Source: Nonomuraea maritima (GTDB taxonomy: Bacteria; Actinomycetota; Actinomycetes; Streptosporangiales; Streptosporangiaceae). From it: 64,000 nt of DNA. The position numbers and the translations under genes are program-made. The stretch spans positions 62,001 to 126,000 of the forward strand of contig NZ_FNFB01000017.1 in the NCBI RefSeq assembly GCF_900100395.1, written 5' to 3'. Shown in pieces: positions 58,437 through 64,000 of the stretch; the stretch's first letter is position 1, and every line of letters begins with the position of its first letter. The notes beneath the pieces were generated by a model. That model was not told the DNA's origin. It saw only the letters and a program-made list of their open reading frames with translations, and did not search any database.

Positions 58437-60437
58437 ATGCCCGCACACCAGCTGGCACCCGACATACCCTCCGGCGTACTCGCCGCCGAGCAGGCCCATC
58501 TGGCCGCGTCCAGAGCCGCGCTCACGGCCATGCGCGAGCACGCGCGTTCGCTCTCCGCCGACGCGGCCGGCGACTGGGTCTCGCAGCAGATCCTCCAGTC
58601 GCTGCTCGACCAGCGGGTGGCCGCGCTCGCCGACCACCCCGACACCCCGCTGTTCTTCGGCCGGCTCGACCGTGAAGCCGACGACGAGTTGCCCGGCATC
58701 ATCTACGTCGGCCGCCGCCACGTGCACGACGGACACAGCAAGCCGCTGGTCGTCGACTGGCGCGCGCCGGTGTCCCGCGCGTTCTACCAGGCCAGCCCGG
58801 CCGACCCGATGAACGTCGTACGCCGGCGCCGCTTCGGCTACCACGGCGGCGCGCTCACCGCGTACGAGGACGAGCCCCTGGGCCAGGGCGTCGAGCTCGG
58901 CCCCTCGAAGATCCTCACGGACGAGATCGAACGCCCCCGTACGGGCCCCATGCGCGACATCGTCGCCACCATCCAGCCCGACCAGGACGAGATCGTCCGC
59001 TCCACGCTGACCCAGACGGTGTGCGTGCAGGGCGCGCCCGGCACCGGGAAGACCGCCGTGGGCCTGCACCGCGCCGCCTACCTGCTGTTCACGCACCGCG
59101 AGCGGCTGGCCAGGGCCGGCGTCATGATCGTGGGCCCCAACCGGGCCTTCCTGTCCTACATCTCCTCCGTGCTGCCCGCGCTCGGCGAGGTCAAGGTCGA
59201 CCAGACCACGGTTGCCGGGATGCTCGGCGACCACGCGGCGCCGGAAGACGCGCTCGTCGCGGCGGTGAAGGGCGACGCCCGGATGGCCGCGGTGCTCGAG
59301 CGCGCGCTGTGGATGCACATCGTCAAGCCGGAGGAGGGCGTCGTCTTCACGAAGGGCGCCTACCGCTTCAGGGTCGCCGACCACGAGGTGCGCGAGATCG
59401 TCGCCTCGCTGCGCGGCACCACGCGCTACAACCCGGGCCGGGCGGCGCTCGCGCAGCGGCTGGCGCACATGGTGCTGGTCCGGATGGAGCAGCGCGGCGA
59501 GTCGCCCGACGACCGGGTCCAGGACGCGGTGGCGCGGTCGAAGCCCGTCCGGCAACTGGTGGACGCGGTGTGGCCGAAGCTGGTGCCCGAGCAGGTGCTC
59601 TACCGGCTGCTGTCGGACCCGGAGTTCCTCGCCAAGGCCGCCAAGTCCGACTTGTCGCCTGACGAGCAGGAAATGCTGATCTGGCGGAAGCCGTACCGGA
59701 GCTGGAAATCCGCCAAGTGGACGGCCGCCGACGCCGCCCTCCTCGACGAGCTGCGCGACCTCATGGAACGCACGCCGTCCCTCGGTCACCTCGTCGTGGA
59801 CGAGGCCCAAGACCTCTCCGAGATGCAGCTGCGCGCGCTCGGCCGGCGCTGCCGCAACGGCTCGGCCACCGTGCTCGGCGACCTCGCCCAGGGCACGACC
59901 GCCTGGTCGACCAGCTCGTGGGAGTCGGTGCTGCACCACCTGGGCCAGCGCGAGGGCGCGGTGACGGAGCTGACGCTCGGCTTCCGCGTGCCGCGCGAGG
60001 TGCTCGACTACGCCGCCCGGCTGCTCCCGTCCATCGCCCCAGGCCTCGCCGCGCCGCGCTCGCTGCGCCCGGGCGCCGGCTCGCTCACCGTACGCGCCGG
60101 CGGCTCGGTGGCGGTGGCCGCGAAGGAGGCGCTGGAACGCGAGGGCTCCATCGGCGTGATCGTTCCGGACGCGCGGGTCGCCGAGGTCTCGGCGGCGCTG
60201 GCCGACCTGCCCCACGCGGTGCTCGACCCCGACTCCGCCGAGGACCACCGCCTGCTCGTCGTCCCCGCGACCCTCGCCAAGGGCCTGGAGTACGACCACG
60301 TCATCGTCGTCGAACCAGCCGACATCGTCGAGGCCGAACCCCGCGGCCTGGCCCGCCTCTACGTCGTCCTGACGCGAGCGGTCACCACCCTCACGGTGCT
60401 GCACGACAAGCCGCTGCCCACCATGCTGACCGAGTGA
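58437..60437 (+). CDS. HelD-type RNA polymerase-associated UvrD-like ATPase
   Basis: 666 residues. N-terminal coiled coil (LAAEQAHLAASRAALTAMREH), then FFGRLDREADDELPGIIYVGRRHVHDGHSKPLVVDWRAPVSRAFYQA, a segment specific to HelD proteins. SF1 motifs: Walker A VQGAPGTGKTAVGLHRAAYLL, Walker B LVVDEAQDLSEMQL, motif III LGDLAQGT, then TLGFRVPREVLDYA and LYVVLTRAVTTLTVLHD. HelD frees stalled RNA polymerase using NTP hydrolysis; some actinomycete homologues (HelR) confer rifamycin tolerance. No rifamycin-associated promoter element was seen upstream. The ATG follows GGGAGG at about 11 nt. Confidence 0.92.
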   Translation: MPAHQLAPDIPSGVLAAEQAHLAASRAALTAMREHARSLSADAAGDWVSQQILQSLLDQRVAALADHPDTPLFFGRLDREADDELPGIIYVGRRHVHDGHSKPLVVDWRAPVSRAFYQASPADPMNVVRRRRFGYHGGALTAYEDEPLGQGVELGPSKILTDEIERPRTGPMRDIVATIQPDQDEIVRSTLTQTVCVQGAPGTGKTAVGLHRAAYLLFTHRERLARAGVMIVGPNRAFLSYISSVLPALGEVKVDQTTVAGMLGDHAAPEDALVAAVKGDARMAAVLERALWMHIVKPEEGVVFTKGAYRFRVADHEVREIVASLRGTTRYNPGRAALAQRLAHMVLVRMEQRGESPDDRVQDAVARSKPVRQLVDAVWPKLVPEQVLYRLLSDPEFLAKAAKSDLSPDEQEMLIWRKPYRSWKSAKWTAADAALLDELRDLMERTPSLGHLVVDEAQDLSEMQLRALGRRCRNGSATVLGDLAQGTTAWSTSSWESVLHHLGQREGAVTELTLGFRVPREVLDYAARLLPSIAPGLAAPRSLRPGAGSLTVRAGGSVAVAAKEALEREGSIGVIVPDARVAEVSAALADLPHAVLDPDSAEDHRLLVVPATLAKGLEYDHVIVVEPADIVEAEPRGLARLYVVLTRAVTTLTVLHDKPLPTMLTE

Positions 60438-60501
60438 GATCGGGCGGGCGCGGCCGATTCTAGGATGGCGGGGCAAGCAGCTCTCACCCTAGGAGGACGC
60501 C

Positions 60502-61032
60502 GTGCCCGCACCCCTTCCCCACGAACATCTCCCGTCGGTCCCCTCGCTCACCGTCGAAAGTGACGACGTCCGCGACGGCGAGACGCTGAGCGACCTCCAC
60601 GTCTTCAACGACTGGGGCATGACAGGCCAGAACCAGTCGCCCCACCTGCGCTGGTCGGGCGCCCCCGAGGGCACCCGAGGCTACGCCGTCACCTGCTTCG
60701 ACCCCGACGCCCCGACGGGCAGCGGATTCTGGCACTGGGTGCTGTTCGACCTGCCGGCCTCGGTGACCGAGCTGCCCACGGGCGCGGGCACCGGCCCCGA
60801 CTTCAAGGGCCTGCCCGAGGACGCCACGCACGCCCGCAACGACTACGGCATCAAGGCGTACGGCGGCTCGGCCCCGCCCCCCGGTGACCCGCACCGCTAC
60901 GTGTTCACGGTGCACGCCCTGGGCGTCGACAAGCTCGGCGTCGACAGCGACGCCAGCCCCGCGGTGGTGGGCTTCAACATCACCGCCAACACCCTGGCCC
61001 GCGGCCACATCATCGGCCACTACGGCGTCTGA
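60502..61032 (+). CDS. YbhB/YbcL-family (PEBP-like) protein
   Basis: 176 residues. PEBP fold: NQSPHLRWSGAPEGTRGYAVTCFDPDAPTGSGFWHWVLFDLP contains the ligand-site DPDAPTGSGFWHW, and ARNDYGIKAYGGSAPPPGDPHRYVFTVHAL is the second signature. Bacterial members are cytosolic and bind anionic ligands; function unproven. GTG start with a perfect AGGAGG at 5 nt (60491-60496), and TAGGAT (60461-60466) is a candidate -10. Convergent with groEL; a terminator separates them. Confidence 0.93.
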   Translation: MPAPLPHEHLPSVPSLTVESDDVRDGETLSDLHVFNDWGMTGQNQSPHLRWSGAPEGTRGYAVTCFDPDAPTGSGFWHWVLFDLPASVTELPTGAGTGPDFKGLPEDATHARNDYGIKAYGGSAPPPGDPHRYVFTVHALGVDKLGVDSDASPAVVGFNITANTLARGHIIGHYGV

Positions 61033-61137
61033 CCGCCCCACCTCGGACGGCGCGCAGCGTCGCTGGGACGTGCGTGTGGCGCTCCCGTCGGCGCCCAGCG
61101 CCGCCGGACCCCGGGCGCCATGGCGTCCGAAAACAGA

Positions 61138-61163
61138 AACGGCCCGGAGAGATCCGGGCCGTT
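61138..61163. terminator. bidirectional terminator between the PEBP gene and groEL
   Basis: AACGGCCCGGA / TCCGGGCCGTT, 11-bp stem with a GAGA tetraloop. T-rich on exit in both directions: CTTGTTTG on plus, TCTGTTTTC on minus. It therefore serves groEL as an intrinsic terminator. Confidence 0.85.
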
Positions 61164-61189
61164 CTTGTTTGAGCTTTGCCGCGAAGGAC

Positions 61190-62815
61190 TTAGAAGTCCA
61201 TGTCGCCGCCGCCCGGCATGGCCGGAGCAGCGGCGTTCTTCTCGGGCTTCTCGGCGATGACAGCCTCGGTGGTGAGGAAGAGCGCCGCGATGGAAGCGGC
61301 GTTCTGCAGCGCGGAGCGCGTCACCTTGGCCGGGTCGAGGATGCCGGAGTCGAACATGTTGACGTACTCGCCCGTGGCGGCGTTGAGGCCCTCACCCGGG
61401 GTGAGGTTGCGCACGCGCTCGACCACGACGCCGCCCTCGAGGCCGGCGTTGACGGCGATCTGCTTCAGCGGCTCCTCGAGCGCCTTGCGGACGATCGCGG
61501 CACCGGTGGCCTCGTCACCCTGGAGCTCGAGCTTGTCGAACGCCTTGGCGCCGGCCTGCAGCAGCGCGACACCACCGCCGGGGACGATGCCCTCCTCGAC
61601 GGCCGCCTTCGCGTTGCGAACGGCGTCCTCGATGCGGTGCTTGCGCTCCTTGAGCTCGACCTCGGTCGCGGCACCCGCCTTGATGACGGCGACGCCACCG
61701 GCGAGCTTGGCCAGGCGCTCCTGGAGCTTCTCGCGGTCGTAGTCGGAGTCGGTGCGCTCGATCTCGGCGCGGATCTCGCTGACCCGGCCGGCGATCTGCT
61801 CGGCGTCACCGGCGCCGTCGACGATGGTGGTCTCGTCCTTGGTGACGACCACCTTGCGGGCGCGGCCCAGCAGGTCGAGGGTGGCGGTCTCGAGCTTGAG
61901 GCCGACCTCCTCGGCGATGACCTGACCGCCGGTCAGGATCGCGATGTCGTTCAGCATCGCCTTGCGGCGGTCGCCGAAGCCCGGGGCCTTGACGGCCACG
62001 GAGCGGAACAGGCCGCGGATCTTGTTGACGACCAGGGTGGCCAGGGCCTCGCCCTCGACGTCCTCAGCGATGATCAGCAGCGGCTTGCCCGACTGGACGA
62101 CCTTGTCGAGCAGCGGCAGCAGGTCCTTGTTGGCGGAGACCTTGCTGTTGACGATCAGGATGTACGGGTCCTCGAGGACCGCTTCCATGCGGTCGGAGTC
62201 GGTGACGAAGTACATCGACGTCATGCCCTTGTCGAAGCGCATACCCTCGGTGAGCTCGAGCTCGAGGCCGAAGGTGTTGCTCTCCTCGACGGTGATGACG
62301 CCTTCCTTGCCGACCTTGTCCATCGCCTCGGCGATGAGAGCGCCGATCTCAGGGTCGGCGGCGGAGATGGAGGCGGTGGAAGCGATCTGCTCCTTGGTCT
62401 CCACATCCTTGGCCAGCTTGGAGAGCTCCTCGCTGACGCGCTCGACGGCGGCCTCGATGCCCTTCTTCAGGGCCATCGGGTTGGCGCCGGCGGCGACGTT
62501 GCGCAGGCCCTCGCGCACCAGAGCCTGGGCGAGCACGGTGGCGGTCGTGGTGCCGTCGCCGGCGACGTCGTCAGTCTTCTTGGCGACTTCCTTGACCAGC
62601 TCGGCGCCGATCTTCTCCCACGGGTCCTCGAGCTCGATCTCCTTGGCGATGGAGACACCGTCGTTGGTGATCGTGGGAGCGCCCCACTTCTTCTCCAGCA
62701 CGACGTTACGGCCCTTGGGGCCGAGGGTCACCTTCACGGCGTCAGCGAGCTGGTTCATGCCGCGCTCGAGACCGCGCCGGGCGTCCTCGTCAAACGCGAT
62801 CATCTTGGCTGCCAT
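61190..62815 (-). CDS. groEL: 60-kDa chaperonin GroEL
   Basis: 541 residues, full length. Start MAAKMIAFDEDARRGLERGMNQLADAVKVTLGPKGRNVVLEKKWGAPTITNDGV. ATP site DGTTTATVLAQALVREG. The apical domain includes EGMRFDKGMTSMYFVTD. The end is AAPAMPGGGDMDF, the Gly-Met-type tail of the essential housekeeping GroEL2, not the His-rich tail of GroEL1. It is a solitary gene (no groES in the window), as is usual for the second actinomycete groEL. Two CIRCE operators upstream imply HrcA control. Confidence 0.97.
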   Translation of the reverse strand: MAAKMIAFDEDARRGLERGMNQLADAVKVTLGPKGRNVVLEKKWGAPTITNDGVSIAKEIELEDPWEKIGAELVKEVAKKTDDVAGDGTTTATVLAQALVREGLRNVAAGANPMALKKGIEAAVERVSEELSKLAKDVETKEQIASTASISAADPEIGALIAEAMDKVGKEGVITVEESNTFGLELELTEGMRFDKGMTSMYFVTDSDRMEAVLEDPYILIVNSKVSANKDLLPLLDKVVQSGKPLLIIAEDVEGEALATLVVNKIRGLFRSVAVKAPGFGDRRKAMLNDIAILTGGQVIAEEVGLKLETATLDLLGRARKVVVTKDETTIVDGAGDAEQIAGRVSEIRAEIERTDSDYDREKLQERLAKLAGGVAVIKAGAATEVELKERKHRIEDAVRNAKAAVEEGIVPGGGVALLQAGAKAFDKLELQGDEATGAAIVRKALEEPLKQIAVNAGLEGGVVVERVRNLTPGEGLNAATGEYVNMFDSGILDPAKVTRSALQNAASIAALFLTTEAVIAEKPEKNAAAPAMPGGGDMDF

Positions 62816-62921
62816 AAGGCTAGACCTCCCAGATGCAGGGTGGCTTGTGTGGACCGAGCCGACGCCCGCGACGGCATGGGTCAGCATCTCCGTTCGGCAG
62901 ACCCCATCGTCTCGATCCCTG

Positions 62922-62948
62922 CTGGCACTCGACAGCGTCGAGTGCCAA
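62922..62948. promoter_or_regulatory. CIRCE operator 1 (HrcA site)
   Basis: CTGGCACTC-N9-GAGTGCCAA: perfect 9-bp spacing and the CIRCE consensus except the outer bases. It lies 107 bp upstream of the groEL start on the minus strand. Confidence 0.88.
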
Positions 62949-62956
62949 CGAACTGT

Positions 62957-62983
62957 TTAGCACTCTACCCTGCCGAGTGCAAG
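62957..62983. promoter_or_regulatory. CIRCE operator 2 (HrcA site)
   Basis: TTAGCACTC-N9-GAGTGCAAG. The left arm is the exact consensus TTAGCACTC. The centre is 35 bp from operator 1, so paired HrcA dimers are possible. Confidence 0.88.
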
Positions 62984-63142
62984 CGAACACCACCCCGCCC
63001 GAGGTTCCCCCCCAGGTCAGCGAGTCTGTACGGCGAGCCGCCCGGCGGCCCGCCGTACCAGAGTCAGGTGAGACAAAGAGTGGCGGCTCGCACGGACTGC
63101 GCTCCCGTACGAGCCCGCCCCGCGACGACCGGCGGCCGCCGA

Positions 63143-63343
63143 TCAGACCATGCGGACGGACTCCGCCTGCGGCCCCTTCTGACCTTGCGAGATCTCGAAC
63201 TCGACGCGCTGACCCTGCTCGAGAGACCGGTACCCGTCCATCAGGATCGCTGAGTAATGGACGAATACATCCTTTCCACCGTCTACCGCGATGAAGCCGT
63301 AGCCCTTGTCCGCGTTGAACCACTTGACGGTGCCCTGCGCCAC
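63143..63343 (-). CDS. cspA: cold-shock protein (CspA family)
   Basis: 66 residues: MAQGTVKWFNADKGYGFIAVDGGKDVFVHYSAILMDGYRSLEQGQRVEFEI with RNP1 KGYGFI and RNP2 VFVHYS. Single CSD nucleic-acid chaperone. The 5' leader (63344-63530) is long and clearly lower in GC than the rest of the window, as is typical of csp mRNAs. Position between groEL and moaD-thrC is standard in actinomycetes. Confidence 0.95.
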   Translation of the reverse strand: MAQGTVKWFNADKGYGFIAVDGGKDVFVHYSAILMDGYRSLEQGQRVEFEISQGQKGPQAESVRMV

Positions 63344-63530
63344 TTCCGACTCCTCTTACTTGTCTCCCAGATCTCGCCCATTCCTCCGCGGGACCTGCAA
63401 TCGTCCGACTTAACGGAAAATCAGCCGAGACGATCGCCCTCGACCATACCTGTGGCACAGGGTTTGGCAACAGAGTCAATCTGCGAACTCTTTATTCCTA
63501 CAGAGACACTCGTTCAAGTTTAAATGAGGG
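63344..63530 (-). other. AT-richer leader/promoter region of cspA
   Basis: No ORF. Contains AT-rich stretches near 63485-63525 that probably include the cspA promoter. It may form a long untranslated leader as in other cold-shock genes; no structure was worked out. Confidence 0.45.
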
Positions 63531-63538
63531 AGAAAAGC

Positions 63539-63565
63539 GGAAGGCGCCCACAAGGGGCGCCTTCC
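63539..63565 (-). terminator. intrinsic terminator of the thrC-moaD transcript
   Basis: GGAAGGCGCCC / GGGCGCCTTCC, 11-bp perfect stem with a 5-nt loop. On the minus strand it is followed by CGCTTTTCTCCC, a T-rich tail. It lies 22 bp after the moaD stop. Confidence 0.88.
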
Positions 63566-63586
63566 TGTTGCGGAGTCCTGTCGCGC

Positions 63587-63862
63587 TCAGCCGCCGGCGA
63601 CCGCCGGGATGATGGAGATCTGCACGCCCTCAGGCGCGGGAGTGTCCAGTCCGTCCACGAAACGGACGTCCTCTTCCCCCACGTAAACGTTCACAAAACG
63701 TCGAATTTTGCCCGATTCATCGAGAATGCGCGCGCCGATGCCCGGGTAGTCGGAGTCGAGCTTGGCGAGCACGTCGCGAAGTGTCGCGCCCTCGCTGCTG
63801 ACCTCCGCGTTTCCCTCCGTGTACGTGCGCAGAATGGTGGGAATCCGCACAGAAACGCTCAT
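63587..63862 (-). CDS. MoaD/ThiS-family sulfur carrier protein
   Basis: 91 residues, beta-grasp ubiquitin-like fold: VSVRIPTILRTYTEGNAEVSSEGATLRDVLAKLDSDYPGIGARILDESGKIRRFVNVYVGEEDVRF, ending ISIIPAVAGG with the essential C-terminal Gly-Gly that is adenylated and thiocarboxylated. It resembles CysO of the mycobacterial cysteine pathway more than molybdopterin MoaD. It starts 24 bp after the thrC stop in the same operon, a conserved actinomycete pairing. Confidence 0.92.
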   Translation of the reverse strand: MSVSVRIPTILRTYTEGNAEVSSEGATLRDVLAKLDSDYPGIGARILDESGKIRRFVNVYVGEEDVRFVDGLDTPAPEGVQISIIPAVAGG

Positions 63863-63886
63863 GGTTGAACTTGCCTTTCCTGGTTG

Positions 63887-64000
63887 TCAGACAGTCGCGC
63901 GGTACGCGTCGAGAGAGGGCTTGATCACGGCCGTGGGTTCGGCGTCGTCGCTGATCGCGTCGAGCGTCTTCAGGCCGTCGCCGGTGTTGAGCACCACGGT
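63887..64000 (-). CDS. thrC: threonine synthase, C-terminal part (runs off the window)
   Basis: Only the last 37 codons are in the window: VVLNTGDGLKTLDAISDDAEPTAVIKPSLDAYRATV, matching the conserved C-terminus of actinomycete threonine synthases (GxGLKT ... PTxIKPSL). PLP-dependent conversion of O-phosphohomoserine to threonine. First gene before the sulfur carrier. Confidence 0.8.
   Translation of the reverse strand, partial: TVVLNTGDGLKTLDAISDDAEPTAVIKPSLDAYRATV

Noticed and set aside
1..64000. CRISPR arrays, tRNA, rRNA or prophage genes
   Set aside because: No regular short-repeat array, cloverleaf-like gene, rRNA segment or phage structural gene was recognised by eye in the window.

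Overview
The window is high-GC DNA (estimated above 70%, strongly G/C-biased third codon positions, frequent GTG starts) from a filamentous actinomycete. The best guess is a Streptosporangiaceae/Nonomuraea-type genome, because the following gene neighbourhoods are all typical of such genomes: DUF3027 with a sacsin-like ATPase, NCS2 permease with DUF2530, an XPB helicase with its WYL-containing partner, thrC-moaD-csp-groEL with CIRCE boxes, and a pair of dynamin-like GTPases. No rRNA, tRNA, CRISPR array or phage module was seen.

Layout. 1-7.4 kb: a broken LysR/aldo-keto reductase junction, secreted proteins, an MFS exporter, a RibD-C/DHFR-fold reductase, an AraC regulator and an amine oxidase. 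7.4-11.2 kb: an IclR regulator and a tightly coupled homogentisate operon (hmgA, an unknown gene, fahA); the unknown gene sits where a maleylacetoacetate isomerase is expected. 11.2-14.2 kb: L,D-transpeptidase, NfeD and an SPFH protein. 14.3-18.9 kb: Gfo/Idh dehydrogenase and the tdh-kbl threonine degradation pair with a LysR regulator. 19-23.7 kb: MFS and two overlapping dynamin-like GTPases. 23.9-25.3 kb: a TetR/SDR divergent pair with two palindromic operators; the SDR lacks catalytic Ser and Lys. 25.4-31.5 kb: M1-like lipoprotein peptidase, a regulator-kinase-regulator two-component locus, lhgO and a conserved small protein. 31.5-36.9 kb: propeller protein, MATE exporter, a nonsense-mutated solitary tnpB, aldo/keto reductase and thpR. 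37-41.2 kb: MFS, MarR, NCS2, DUF2530, then about 630 bp of rearranged non-coding DNA with tandem repeats and an orphan aldo/keto reductase fragment. 41.2-49.8 kb: sacsin-like ATPase, DUF3027, MFS, cold-shock protein, HAD, TetR and a membrane protein.

49.8-57.7 kb: the WYL-containing helicase-associated protein and the XPB helicase, probably ancestral neighbours, are separated by a four-gene ABC exporter/two-component module (about 52.13-55.50 kb). This module is bounded by a 48-bp direct repeat of the 3' end of the first gene. 57.9-64 kb: membrane protein, HelD-type ATPase, PEBP-like protein, groEL with two CIRCE operators, cspA, a MoaD/ThiS sulfur carrier and the 3' end of thrC.

Most genes are ordinary actinomycete chromosome content. 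The items most worth follow-up are the unknown homogentisate gene, the repeat-bounded module and the decayed tnpB. All family calls were made by eye, without database searches.
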